From Neofusicoccum parvum (taxonomy: Eukaryota; Ascomycota; Dothideomycetes; Botryosphaeriales; Botryosphaeriaceae), in contig CP087209.1 of assembly GCA_020912385.1 (NCBI GenBank), positions 2,418,001 through 2,482,000 of the forward strand: a stretch of 64,000 nt of DNA. The letters run 5' to 3'. This document shows, one piece after another, positions 49,079 to 60,465 of the stretch; the stretch's first letter is position 1, and each line of letters starts with the position of its first letter. The notes under the pieces were generated by a model. The model saw nothing but the letters and a program-made list of their open reading frames with translations, was not told the origin of the DNA and ran no database searches. A program made the position numbers and the translations under genes.

Positions 49079-49664
49079 ATGTGTACGTGCCCGGTGCGCC
49101 TTGCTGCACGCTCATGAGCCCGACTTGCTAACACAGACACCAGCGCTCGTCTCTGGAGAGAAGAGCAACTTCCAGTACATTCTGCGTCTGCTCAACACCA
49201 ACGTTGATGGCAAGCAGAAGGTCATGTACGCCTTGACCAAGATCAAGGGTGTTGGCCGCCGCTACTCCAACTTGGTCTGCAAGAAGGCCGATGTCGACCT
49301 CAACAAGCGGTAAAGCGCCAGCCAAAGGAATGAAAGAATTGAGCAGGAGGCTGATATGCGGAACAGCGCCGGTGAACTCACCTCGGAAGAGCTCGAGCGC
49401 ATCGTCACCATCATCCAGAACCCGACCCAGTACAAGATCCCCACCTGGTTCTTGAACAGGCAACGCGACATTGTCGACGGCAAGGACTACCAGGTCCTCG
49501 CCAACGGTGTCGACTCCAAGCTCCGTGACGATCTCGAGCGCCTCAAGAAGATCCGCGCCCACCGTGGTCTCCGTCACTACTGGGGTCTCCGTGTCCGTGG
49601 CCAGCACACCAAGACCACCGGCCGCAGGGGCCGCACCGTCGGTGTCTCCAAGAAGAAGGGCTAA
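49079..49664 (+). CDS. RPS18: 40S ribosomal protein S18 (uS13)
   Basis: Three exons: 49079-49082 (just ATGT), 49144-49309, 49367-49664, giving 155 residues, the normal eukaryotic length. uS13 sits in the head of the small subunit near the P-site tRNA and the bridge to the large subunit. The protein reads [20 protein letters not shown] and onward through [20 protein letters not shown] (helix-turn-helix-like fold), [40 protein letters not shown] and the basic end [16 protein letters not shown], matching the S18 family throughout. The first intron splits the second codon, a common layout in fungal ribosomal genes, and explains why the naive frame lacks the true start. Confidence 0.97.
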
Positions 49665-50399
49665 GGGTTTGCGGTTTGGGAGTGGGATTATCGGCGTGGG
49701 CATTGGGTTCTGGTGGGAGTCTGCAATGGCTTTACGCACGGCAACAACTGCGATACTGGCGAGATTGCGTTGTTGCGGACAATGAGAGGCTGTCACCCGG
49801 CTGTCATAGCCGGGAATGCAATCCAACATACCTGCAGACATCCTCAAAAAAATATTACCATTTTTGCAAGTCACCATCTGTGCGGGTCCGCGCTTAATCC
49901 GTCCGCCAAGTTTTGCCCTTTCCTGGTGCTCCGAGCAGCGCACGGCGCTGCAGGGCGATTTAACGTTCAAATAGGACCAAGGCTTGGCTCCAGCGGTTGC
50001 AGAAACGGTCCACGTCACCCCCCGGTCCGGCGTCAATATACACTGCAGCGCTCCCCAGAATCCACCGAGGCGCGACGCCGCCTGCCAGTCCCGCGGTTTT
50101 CTATTTCTGCGCCAGCTGCCGTTCCCCGATGCCCCAGCCCGACTGATTGGCCTTTCGCCACCTCCCACAATGCACGCCTGCACCCGCTGGCCTCGCAGTG
50201 CATTGCTTCCTCTGATATGCCATGGCCTGAGACGCAGCATGCGTCGATGATAAGTAAGTGCTGGAGCCCCACGAGCCAGCCGCCCTGCAAACAAGTCGAC
50301 CGGTGAATCTTTTCTGTACTACTGCCCGGCATCTTTTCCCTTACACTCAATGTAATCGGTCATATTCGGTGTTCTTATTTCTACACTAAAGCCTACATC
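49665..50399. other. Intergenic region
   Basis: RPS18 3' flank followed by the upstream region of the next gene. A CAATATACAC element lies near 50034. No gene or RNA is supported. Confidence 0.5.
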
Positions 50400-50990
50400 A
50401 TGTCTTCGCGGGGACTTGTCCTCTCCAAGTCTCGCTCTCAAATCCTGAGGCCACTCTCGCCGGTGCTCGATGTCGTAAACCGGCTACTACGCCCCTCGTC
50501 GGCGCAGTCGACGTACTCGAAGACAGGCGCCACGGCGGCCTGGATCTCCAACGACTTCACCATCCCGCCTGCTGGCGATTCAGCACCCGTGCCAGTGGCG
50601 CCGCAGCCACCACGCACGCCAGACGACCACATCGTCCCCATCGGCTGCTCGTCGCCATCGACGTGCGGTTCGACGACCTCGTCCAACGTCACCAACGCTT
50701 GGACGCCCCAGAGGACCGACGCCGGCATCATCAAGCGCCGCCGTCTACGCCGCTACCACGGCATCCCCGACCAACCCCCTATCACATACGCCCCCGAGCC
50801 GCCATCGTTCCCTGAGCCGCGCAATGTGCTCGAGAAGATTGTGCTCGAGCTGTTCGACGTGCAGCACCTCGACTGGATGATGATCGCCGAGCCGCTTCAG
50901 CGGCTGTACGGCCTTGATGTCGACAGTGCGGCCGTGCTCGGCATACTTCAGGAGCATGGCCGTATCCAGAAGACGACGTGGTGGGACTAG
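50400..50990 (+). CDS. 196-aa orphan with ordered C-terminal segment
   Basis: Single-exon frame from ATG at 50400 (context CTACATCATGTC) with strong third-position GC typical of real genes here. The N-terminal 30 residues are basic and mildly amphipathic (MSSRGLVLSKSRSQILRP, LDVVNRLLRP), which could act as a mitochondrial presequence; this is inference only. The middle is Pro/Ser/Thr-rich and disordered, then a basic patch IIKRRRLRRYHGIPDQPP. The C-terminal 55 residues appear folded and helical: NVLEKIVLELFDVQHLDWM, IAEPLQRLYGLDVDSAAVLG, ending KTTWWD. I recognise no family. The mitochondrial and nuclear readings compete, since the RRRLRR patch could also be a nuclear localisation signal. Confidence 0.7.
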   Translation: MSSRGLVLSKSRSQILRPLSPVLDVVNRLLRPSSAQSTYSKTGATAAWISNDFTIPPAGDSAPVPVAPQPPRTPDDHIVPIGCSSPSTCGSTTSSNVTNAWTPQRTDAGIIKRRRLRRYHGIPDQPPITYAPEPPSFPEPRNVLEKIVLELFDVQHLDWMMIAEPLQRLYGLDVDSAAVLGILQEHGRIQKTTWWD

Positions 50991-53565
50991 ACGACAACTT
51001 GAAGGACCGTGACTGCTTGGTCTTCCCTCCAAAACGTATCGACTACCCGCAGTGCAAAGAAGCTCTGATTTATCATCAACCACTGAACCACGGCGAAGAA
51101 AGAGGCATTGGGTAACCGGATCGCTTGTGTTTCACGACTCTCCCCCTCTCCATCATTACGACTTGACAGAAACAGCCTGGATGGCGACACGAAAGCTCTG
51201 GAGCTAGGTTTTGGTATTATGTGTTTCTATTCCCTTCGTTTCTCAAACATTCTGGGGCGGCTTGACGTTGCGACACAGGGACTCACGATGATGAACAACC
51301 CTTGTTTGGGCGCTTTGTGATTTTGCGTTTCATTTTGCCCTTTTCCCCGCTGCGCATCTTTTTTTGGCTCGCTGCTACGACTGCTCATTTTTTGGCTCGC
51401 CTCGCACCCTGTCTTTCCCGCGCGCTGCTAGCTGGCCTGGCCGCGTTCTTCGCCTCCCACAAAGAAAGAAAAGGGACTGGCTGGCTGGGCTTGGTTGACA
51501 CGGCGCGCGCTTGCGCTGCAATGCACTTACGCATCTTACGAGTGGGACTCTCGCGTCTTTTCGGTACTCGTTGCCAACCACACGATTTGACGCCATTTTC
51601 CTCCTGTTCGCGAGAGGGTGGGGAAATGGCCGGTTGATCACGCTGCTGCTTTCCACGTGTTTGTATGTAAACGCTTGTACATAGCCAACCACAAGCAGAG
51701 ATCAACAGCTTTCCCTCAGATTCTTCCCTCCTCCCAACAACGGTGGCTGAGCGGTATGGAGTGCAGAGGGGCAGGCGGGCAGACGCTGCTGCAGCCGCGC
51801 ATGTCGGCCGTATGTGCAGGCGGACGGACCTTGCCTGACTGCGTCGCATGTACATGGCGCTGCTGCATCCCGTGTCATGGCCGTCCGAGGTGCCTGTGTC
51901 GTGGCAAATCCGCGGGGCCAGAGTGGACGAGATGTGGTGGTTGGAGGGGGTTGAGCGCAGACCCGGCCGGCCGGGTCGACAGCAGCAAAAGGGCAAGACG
52001 CAGGCAGGCAGGCAGGCAACCCATGAGACAGGTGAGGGGATCCGGTGGGGTGGCTCGATAGGCACACAAGGCGACAGGCTGTTCGGCGCCGCGCTGCTCG
52101 TACTATGGTGGTGTGTCGTGTGGGGGAAAAGCGGCATCACGGGGGCTCGTGGACGGCCGCAGTCAATCTAAAGGCTGCTGCACGGCGAGAATTTTGCGGC
52201 ACCGTGGCTGGAAGATCACGCAATTGCCGGCTGTCGCAAAGACAGAGTGCGCGGGAAAGTTTTTGCTTATTTGGCACTCGCGAGTGGAGCTGCTTGCTGC
52301 TGCTGGCTGAGAGTGTGCATGTCGTTCGGAGCTCCGTGTCGGCGTGCTAGTGGCTGGAGTCGGTGCCGGGAGGCGGGCTGGAGCCGCGCTGCCGACCTTG
52401 CATGCATGCTGCAGCTACGCAAAACGCGCTCTCGTCGGGGTTCAAGGGTTTGGTGCCACTGACTCGGCCGCCGGGAGGACGATCAGTGGGTGAGGTGCGA
52501 CTACGGAGGCTGGAGGCGGAGGAAGAGGCGCGAGAGCGGGGGCCGGGGGGAGGCGATCAGAGTGGCCGCTTGTGGTCGGTGGTGAAGACTGCTTCGGGAT
52601 TTCTTTTTGCGGATGCGTCGGACGTAAGGGCGCGGTTGCTGTTTGTGGCGCCTGCTGCTGGCTGCGTGCGTCCGCGCTGCGCAGTAGGCCCTCTGGCTGC
52701 TGTGTTCCTTCCGGCGCTGACTGCCTGCGGCGGCAGGGGTGCGGGAGGCGTTGAGCGGCAAGGACTTTCGTGGCGCCGGGGTGGCGCACCTCGCATGTAC
52801 ACAACTCTTGTGCAGAAGCAGCCTTCACGTGGTGCGGGCTGTGTCAAGGATACACAATCGCTACCCAGCCCGACGGGACGACAGACCCAAGCGGCGAATC
52901 ATTTGGCCGTGGGTACTTGCCAAAACAACATCTGCCTCGCGCGCCCCTGCGTCCTCCTCAACTGCTTCTCTTGGAAGGAGTGCCACATCTCGGCCTCACC
53001 AACATGCCATTCCCATCAGCAATCCATCAAAATCCAAGTCTCCAGACCTACCCGGCACTAGTCCCCGATGCATCCGCGATCACACTGCCATAAAACCACG
53101 GGCGTGCTTGCCGCCGTAAACCGCCGGAGCGACGCCAAACTTTGCCTTCATTAAAGATCCGCACGCCACCGTCCATCATGCACCTCAAAGACATTCGTCT
53201 CACCGCTCCGTCAGCAACCTCTCAAGTATAAACGCCGGAGCACGTCCGGCTCCTCGACTCCTTACTCGGCATGTTCGAGGTTCGACAGCTATTCGCGCTA
53301 AGCGTCCGCGGCCGGGAAGGATCAACCTTGAAAGAAAGAGCTTTGGAAGCCGCGCCTCGGCCCGCCGCTCGCGGGAAAAAGAATAGTCGGTTGCAGTGGA
53401 CGCAGGGTGGGACCAAGGGTCTTGCTGGCCGCTTTCGAGGCCGCCTTCTCACCTGCATTTCTTGGAGAAGCGCCGATTGAGTGCATTGTTCCCTGCGTGG
53501 GTGCCGTGGGCGGACGGTTAAGGTTACACACCCTGAGGTTCATGCTTTGGTAGCTTTTGCTCCGG

Positions 53566-53757
53566 TCAGCAACCGGTGAAGTCCCGCCCTGAGCGGAGGT
53601 CTGGACCTACGGAGACGAGAGTGGTGTACGGAATGCCTGGCGATCCGCTCCCGAAGACATAGGTCCCTATGGATTGGGGGCCATTTCGAAACCCGTCCGA
53701 GGCCATCGTGGAAATCGTTCCGCCGGACAAATTATTGTACATCCTGACCTGAACCAT
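53566..53757 (-). CDS. Possible 63-aa fragment of a beta-rich protein
   Basis: Short frame MVQVRMYNNLSGGTISTMAS... continuing with GFRNGPQSIGTYVFGSGSPG and ending RSGRDFTGC. The sequence looks protein-like (alternating small and beta-prone residues, a single terminal Cys) but has no complete domain, signal peptide or flanking exon that I can find. It may be a fragment of a secreted protein gene or chance. Low confidence. Confidence 0.25.
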   Translation of the reverse strand: MVQVRMYNNLSGGTISTMASDGFRNGPQSIGTYVFGSGSPGIPYTTLVSVGPDLRSGRDFTGC

Positions 53758-54615
53758 CTGGGCTGCACCTTGTGGAGGACGACAAGAGGAGAACGGACGT
53801 AATCACGCACTTAAAATCACGGGGAAAGAGCTTGGGTCATGGTCTCGTCTTGGAGCATCCACCGGAAAGCGTCTCCTATGGCGGACTTATTGCAATCCCT
53901 TCGTGCACACGGAGCTCAGACTTGTTGAAACAACTCGATCGTAGAGTTTGCCAGGCTAGATTGTTTACAACTTGCCAAAAGAAGAGCCAGGCGTTGAAGC
54001 TGATGCTGGACAGAACGATCTGGTAAATGAGGGGCAGTTCTGTTAGCATCTGGAAGACCCCTCGATGACTTTTCCAGCTCTGATGATAATCGGGGCGGAT
54101 CCCATTCACATTTAGTGAAGTCAGGGTGCTTTTGAACAATTCCCTAAAGCATAACTTATGGCTGGTACGGTTAAGCACAGAACGCTCTGGATGAAAGACG
54201 CCCGCATTCTCAGATCTTACCTCTAAGAGACCAGGTCGGAAAGTATTGCAACCCGTACAGACGTACATGGGCATACGAAGCACTCATCCAGACAGGCTTT
54301 TATTTTCCCTTCGTTACACGTTTGCCTCCGAATTAATGCTTTTACTGACCTTGTATGGCCTTCCTGCCTCGCGGTTTAATGGCAATATCGTTGACGGGAT
54401 ATGTGATAATCATGTAGATTTCTCGCAGGAAGACACCTCCCATTATTCGCCGGCACCAGAACACTATCGAGAAGTATGTCTGAAGGTCAACAAACGATGA
54501 AAGAGCTTGCGTGCGTCCGACAAAACCATCACAGCCTGGAGTGCTTGGACCATCTTTCAGTGATGATGACGGTATATCCTGAATGACGCATGGAATACAC
54601 TACTGCGTAAGTTCG

Positions 54616-55188
54616 ATCACGACGACAACGACGACGACAACGACGAGGATGATGAGCTGCAATCACCGTGGCGAACAGAGCGCACGCGTACGCTTGGTCG
54701 GAACTAGCGCTCCTCCCTTTTGGTACTCACTCCGAGGACAGGGCTTTAGATCGTAACACTTGGCGTCCACGGTTGAATATGCTAGGGAAGGGGGCTAAGA
54801 AGAAGTTTCCTGAAATTTTCCAGGACCTCAACGAGTATGAGCGTCGTAGTTTGAGGTATGGGATGAGAACGAGGCGTCTGAGAACGTAGAGGGCGAGGAG
54901 GATGAGCAGAACGATCTTCAAATCCAGAACAGTATTCAGGAGCAGGGTGATGATCAAATGCCGGATGATCCCCAGGGCCAGGCTGATCCTACCGAGTCTA
55001 CAGCTGGAAAAAACCTGCCACCGAACCTTCAAGAAAGCTCGAGAGGTCATCCAATAAGCAGCAGCGCAACAAGTCCAGCGGTAACAAAAGGCGCATGCCG
55101 ATGCAGACCGCGGTCACCTTTGAGCTCAGCGACTCCTCAAGTGGCAACACTCCTAAACGCAACAAGAGTGGCCACCGGTAGACTTCCG
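54616..55188 (+). pseudogene. Decayed acidic/basic low-complexity coding remnant
   Basis: Starts in a GACGACAAC repeat that would encode DDNDDDNDEDDELQ, then meets stops near 54704 and 54744. Coding character returns with EGEEDEQNDLQIQNSIQEQG and DDQMPDDPQGQADPTESTAG, then switches frame around the A6 run at about 55010 into RKLERSSNKQQRNKSSGNKR and FELSDSSSGNTPKRNKSGHR, ending at TAG (55186-55188). The composition shift across frames suggests a broken gene, perhaps once part of a mobile element or a nuclear protein. An unrecognised intron (TCTACAG acceptor before the A6 run) is the alternative to a frameshift. Confidence 0.4.
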
Positions 55189-55857
55189 AAGCTCACAGGC
55201 ATAGCGCTGTTTGTTAGCCTCCCACTCGGGAGTGCGGGTAGGAATCCGGTGGTTCCAGGATGACAAAGATTCTGGTATTCTTCTTCTTATGCGGTTGGCT
55301 TCGCACAACAGCATGCCTCGCCGTAATCACTTCTCCGGCATACGACCGCAGATTCTTTTCTTCACACTCAGCTCTACCCATACTTGATCATCGCCATAGT
55401 CCGTCATATAAAGAACTTTCTTTGCCTTTGCTTTGGCTTTTTAGTGAGCTGTCAGACTTTGGACAAGCAAGTGGTGCGTCAAACACGGCTCGGATTCAGC
55501 GCGCTCCAGTACAGCAAACAAGCAGCAGTTGACAAACTAATTTCGACCAACACTTTGTCTTTGGCGTTCAATCGTATCCGTCTAGTACAATAATTCAAGA
55601 ACAAGTGGCGTTTCAGCGTTTAAGACACTATTCCCATGACAAATGTGATGACGCATGAGCCAACGCGAACGTGCAGCAGAACAATGCAGGGTGCCTAAGC
55701 CAGCTGCATAATGCCTCTAATACTCTAAGTGGGCTGTATAGATTTCTTGAAGCATCATCCGATACTTATTTTTGTTTGCTGTAGGAAATAACTCTGCTGT
55801 AGTCCTTCTTCCGTTTCTCCACACCCCAACCCTCCGAAACTACACCCTACGCGCATC

Positions 55858-57700
55858 ATGGTTAACGAGGCCGACAACACTGAACGCAAATGCACCACGC
55901 GGCCTAGAAGAATTACTATCAGTAGTCTCAACTGCGAAGAAGTCGGCGAGAGGATGAAGAGATGGAAGGAGGAGGACGAACACTACAAGGAGGAGCTTGC
56001 AGAAATGGAGGAGCGCCATCAACAGAAGGTCTACCAGCTCATAGACGACCAAGATGCAGCTCAAATAGACATATGCGAGGCGGAAGAAGCGTTCTCCAAA
56101 GCGGTTCGAGGGACATGGCACGACGACAACAAAGAGCTCAAGGCGGCGGACGTGGAGCGCAGGAAGGTTCGCGACGAGCTCCACAAGCTCGTCTGGGAGA
56201 TGGAGGAAGAGTATCACGTTCATGGAAGAGCGGTCAGGGACCTCAAAGAAAAGTACGGTCGGCAGATCCGAGAGAGGAAGCCGGCAGGGGAGCAACAGAC
56301 GCAAGTAAGGCCAGAGGACTTTGCTGAAGATGAGGACATGGAAGAGGACGCTCCACAGGAGTTCCTGGGTGAACACCAGTCGGAGCTACGAGGCGGAGAG
56401 CACAGTGACTGCCCTGTCACAGCCATCTCTACCAACGGAGTATGCCCTGTGGACCTCATCCCTCAACCGAACCATGGCCTTGATCTTCCAGTCCGCCCCC
56501 ATCTCAACCAATTACCCTTCATGAATTATTTCGTCGGCACCTATTCTACGCCAGGGCCTACATCTACGCAAGGCCCTTCGTCTCCTCCAGCAGTCGCAGC
56601 CAACGCAGAATCCTATTCTTCGATCCCACCCGAATCCGCACCTCCTCCCGACCCTTCACCCGCCTCTCCGTACCCGCTCGTCCACGCACTCTCCCCTGGC
56701 CTATCCTCCAGCGCCACCTCACCCACCATCCCAGCCCTCCGCTCCAGCGTACCGGATGAAGACGACGATAGCCTCTTCATCCATCCTGCGCTGCCGCTCC
56801 GCCTCCGCCCCCGCCCCGTCGACACCACTCCCCTCCAGCCGCCGGCCGTGCCTCCCAGCTCCCCCACCATCCCCACCGACGACCTTGCCCAGCGCCGCGA
56901 TCCGGACGGCCTGTCGCAACTCGGTTGCGTGATGCGCGGCGCGAGCAGCATGGGAACACCGGGGCGTCTCTTGGCGCGATCGGAGAAGGTGGGAGCGTGG
57001 GATGAGGAAGAGAAGGAGGAGGAGGAAGAGGAGATGGTGGTGAGAGGAGACGCCGAGACTGACAACAATCCTGCCATCGTTTCTCCCCGCCGCCACGATG
57101 ACGATGACGCTTTGCCCTTCGTTCCGTGCCGTGGCCGCACCGCGACACCGTTCCGCTGCGGCACTGCCACTCCCGATTCTGCGGCATCGTCGTCGTCATT
57201 GTCGCATACCGTCTCGCCGGATCTGAGGAGCTCCCCGTTGGCTATGTTTGGCGGCCTCGATGGCGCGATGGACGACGAGATGATTGAGGAATGTGAGGGC
57301 TGCGAGGATGTCCAGGGCGGGAGGGCCGAGAAGAAAGGTGCTGAAGGTGCGGGCTGTTCGAAGGAGAAAGGGCCGGCTGGCACGCCGAAGCGTGCAGAGA
57401 GCTACCCGCGGAAGCAACAGCCCGTGAGTGAAGAAGGCCCGGCGTCTGATCGGTACGTATCTAAGCATATCACCATGTCAGGAACGATCATCGTGCTCAA
57501 AACCGGCAGGAAATCCGCAGAGAAGAGTCATGGGGACCGCTCTGGAAAGCAGGATTGATAAGTTGCAGGTTCGGCAGGTATGCAAAGGAGACTGCAAGTT
57601 TGGAGGGCACCAGGTTTGCGCAGAAGCTTTGTTGAGACTATTGGCACAGAGGAGGAAAAGTAGAAAATTGGCAAGAGACGAAAATCGGCTTTTGTTGTAA
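55858..57700 (+). CDS. Coiled-coil orphan protein, about 594 aa
   Basis: Best model has two exons: 55858-57423 and 57482-57700, with a 58-nt intron (GTGAGT...ATGTCAG, branch-like TATCTAAGC). Without splicing the frame stops at 57558 (566 residues). Spliced, it ends with PQRRVMGTALESRIDKLQVR and a Lys/Arg-rich tail. The N-terminal 150 residues are a charged coiled coil (GERMKRWKEEDEHYKEELAE, RRKVRDELHKLVWEMEEEYH). An acidic patch (EDEDMEEDAPQE), a long Pro/Ser-rich disordered part, a Glu run (EEEKEEEEEEM) and an acidic block (DDEMIEECEGCEDVQGG) follow. No enzyme domain is visible. It could be a scaffold or chromatin-associated protein, but this is guesswork. Confidence 0.7.
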
Positions 57701-57927
57701 TTTAGAAGAGGGCCACGTAGCTCATCAACCACTGTTAACGCCGCAACTCCCAGAGCCGAATGTACACCGCAAAATGAGAAAAGTGAAGCCCTCCAAGTAT
57801 CGAAAGAACATCAGCCCGGGCAGAGTGAATCGTGACCCCTCTTACACAGCCAGCCGCTCATGGAGATTGCACCCAATTAAGAACCCTCGAAATTCAAGAA
57901 CATTTTTGCTTTTTGAAATCACCAAGA
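57701..57927. other. Convergent 3' flanks
   Basis: 227 bp between the coiled-coil gene and NOP1 3' ends; probable overlapping 3' UTRs. Confidence 0.5.
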
Positions 57928-59255
57928 TCAATCGCTGCGCGCGTACACGGCGCAGACCATGGCGTGGTCTCTCTCGAAGGGCTCCAGGGTGAGCTGCTCC
58001 TTGGGCTTCAGCCTCTCCTCGCGCATCTTCTGGACCTCACGCGCGAAGACCGCCTCGGGCGCCGCCGTGCTGTCAATGCAGTTGGCCTTGATGGAGACAA
58101 CGACACCGCCACCGTTCTTCAGGAACAGGTGGGCGTTCAGCCCGACAATACGAGCTTGGTCGGGCTGCGCAACATCGGCGAAGATGCAGTCGACCATCGA
58201 GACAAGCATGCGGTACTTGAGCGGGTGACGGGCGTCCTCGACGATCGGGATGACGTTGGTGCGGTGGGTGGCCATGTTGACCAGATCACGGCCAGAACGG
58301 TGGGAGAACTCGACGGCGTAGACAGTACCTGAGTTGGTTAGTGTTGGTGCCAGAGCTGCAATCGAACATTAGAACTAACCGGTAGGTCCAACAATGTCAG
58401 CAACGTGGGAAACCGAAGTTCCGGAGGCAGCACCGAGGTAAAGAACCTTGCTGCCAGGCTTCATGTAGATGTCTGTATCTTGTCAGCCGCTGTCCAGTCA
58501 CGACTGCCGCCGAAAAGCTTACTCTCCATGCCACCAAGGATACCGGCAGCCAGCTTCGATCTGAAGGGGTTCCAGACGCGGTACTCGGTGGTGGTGGCCG
58601 GCGCGGCGTCGCCGTTCTCGTCGGTGGCATTCTCAGAGCCAGAGGTGGGGACCTGGATGCGCTTCTCGCCGTAGACGCTCTCGCCAGGCGTCAGGTTCTT
58701 GGTGACCAACAGATCTTCCTTGCCACGAGCAACGAAGACACCGGCGTGCCTGTGGGGCTCGATGATGACCTTAGCACCGCCTAGAATAACAATACATGTT
58801 AGCAAACCACCAAATCTTCAAGAATATGTGGACGGGAAAAAACTTACCCTTTGCACCAGCGGCGCCGCCGCGACCACCACGGGGAGCACCACGGCCGCGG
58901 GGAGCACCACGACCACCACGGGGACCGCCCCGGCCGCCACGGTCACCGAAACCGCCGCGTCCACCGCGGGCACCGCCTCTGCCGCCGCGGTCGCCAAAGC
59001 CACCTAGTGAGGACAGACGTTAGTAAAGTGCCTTGATGTCGAGTACTCAATTCCGCAACAAAATGCGCGCACGGCACAAGGCGCCGTCCAGAGCTCAAGG
59101 AGAGCGCAGCAGACGCCTCATGCGGCGCGCGCAACGGAAAGTGGAAGAGGAGGGCGTGAATTACCTCGTCCACCGCGGGCACCACCTCTGCCGCCGCGGT
59201 CACCGAAACCGCCGCGGGAGCCGCCACGGCTGCCGCCTCTGGGAGTGAAGGCCAT
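57928..59255 (-). CDS. NOP1: Fibrillarin, rRNA 2'-O-methyltransferase
   Basis: Five exons: 59165-59255, 58848-59003, 58523-58780, 58380-58472, 57928-58328, totalling 999 nt and 332 residues, every junction in phase. Nop1 is the catalytic subunit of box C/D snoRNPs in the nucleolus, methylating rRNA ribose and a histone H2A glutamine in yeast. Residues 1-83 form the Gly/Arg-rich (GAR) domain with repeated [11 protein letters not shown] and RGAPRG. The methyltransferase domain follows: [59 protein letters not shown] (SAM-binding motif I), [31 protein letters not shown] and [12 protein letters not shown]. It shares a promoter region with RPL17. Confidence 0.97.
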
Positions 59256-59578
59256 TGTAGTTGTTGGAGTGGAAAGAGCTCGTGCGGATTCGTGTCCTGT
59301 TCGCAACGGGCAGCGACGCTGGGGGTGTGGTGGAGCAGGACGTCGTCGTGCGGTGGGCGAGCTTCGGGTGGTAAAAAAGTTCGCCTGCAGAAGCTGCGCG
59401 CCCGTGGCTGCCAATGGTCGGCCGCGCGCTCGCTTACGGCCGGGTGGTGGCCCGTGCGTAGCCCACGCTCCGCGGGCGAAAATGCGATGCGAAGGTCGAA
59501 CCTCACTCCTCTTCCGCCCAGCGAGACGACACGACCACCCCGACAACACACCAGGACCCTCCGTCAATCTCCCTCACG
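59256..59578. promoter_or_regulatory. Divergent NOP1 / RPL17 promoter
   Basis: 323 bp between the two start codons, so both transcripts start within it. Leaders on both sides are CA/CT-rich (for RPL17, GACACGACCACCCCGACAAC). The pairing of a ribosome-biogenesis gene and a ribosomal protein gene suggests shared control. No specific factor site assigned. Confidence 0.65.
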
Positions 59579-60465
59579 ATGGTACGAGCATGCCGCCCGC
59601 CCCCGATGCCCTGCAATTGCAGGCGCTGTCCGCCCGCCGAATGAGCTGCAGCGCACCCCCCGGTGCTGCCAAAATTTCGCAGAACACAGCTGGCTGACGC
59701 ACGCCCGCTGCATCTCTAGGTCCGCTACGCTGCCACCGAAATCGAGTCCGCGAAGAGCGCTCGCGCCCGCGGCTCCTACCTCCGCGTCTCCTTCAAGAAC
59801 ACCCGGGAGACCGCCCAGGCCATCAACGGCTGGAAGCTCGACCGCGCCCTTCAGTACCTCTCGAATGTCCAGGAGAAGGTCGAGGTCGTCCCCATGAGGC
59901 GGTACGCCGGCTCCACCGGCCGCGCCGCTCAGGGTGAGTTTTCCCGCCGCCTTTCGAGATGACATGGGCTGGATGCGTGGGCTGTCGTCACTGCGAGATG
60001 GAGATGAACTGGCAGGGACTGGGATTTAGGAGTGGACATAGGCTGAGACGTGCAATTCAACAGGCAAGCAGTTCGGTGTCTCCAAGGCCCGCTGGCCCGT
60101 CAAGTCCGCCAAGTTCCTCGAGGACCTCCTCAAGAACGCCGAGGCCAACGCCGACACCAAGGGCCTTGACACCAGCAACCTCATCATCAAGCACATCCAG
60201 GTCAACCAGGCTCCCAAGCAGCGGAGACGCACTTACCGTGCGCACGGTCGCGTATGTCCCCACACCAGACGGCTCGACGCAAGAGACGTGCGCTGACAGG
60301 CATGACTAGATCAACCCCTACATGTCCAACCCCTGCCACATCGAGCTCATCCTCACCGAGGGCGAGGAGGTCGTCCAGAAGGGCCCCCACGTCGCCGACC
60401 GTGAGGTCGCCAGGCTGAACTCGAGGCAGCGTGGCCAGCGCGTCCGCCAGGCCATCACCGCCTAG
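59579..60465 (+). CDS. RPL17: 60S ribosomal protein L17 (uL22)
   Basis: Four exons: 59579-59581 (the ATG alone), 59720-59933, 60064-60251, 60310-60465, giving 561 nt and 186 residues. uL22 lines the peptide exit tunnel and contacts 5.8S/25S rRNA. The protein reads [20 protein letters not shown], then [80 protein letters not shown] and [20 protein letters not shown], the full L17 family pattern. The first intron lies directly after the start codon. Intron 2 (130 nt) contains GAGATGACA and a downstream CTGA, loosely like box C and D, but I do not call a snoRNA. Confidence 0.97.

Larger units (their letters stand above)
50991..55857. other. Gene-poor region with decayed coding traces
   Basis: 4.9 kb without a complete gene. 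51.0-53.4 kb is GC-rich with a GCAG microsatellite (52001-52019). 53.5-55.8 kb is AT-richer and holds a 63-codon minus frame and a frameshifted acidic/basic coding remnant, annotated separately. No transposon ends recognised. Confidence 0.5.

Noticed and set aside
59934..60063. Box C/D snoRNA in RPL17 intron 2
   Set aside because: GAGATGACA and CTGA are only loose box matches; no terminal stem pairs them and no guide region complementary to rRNA is evident by eye.
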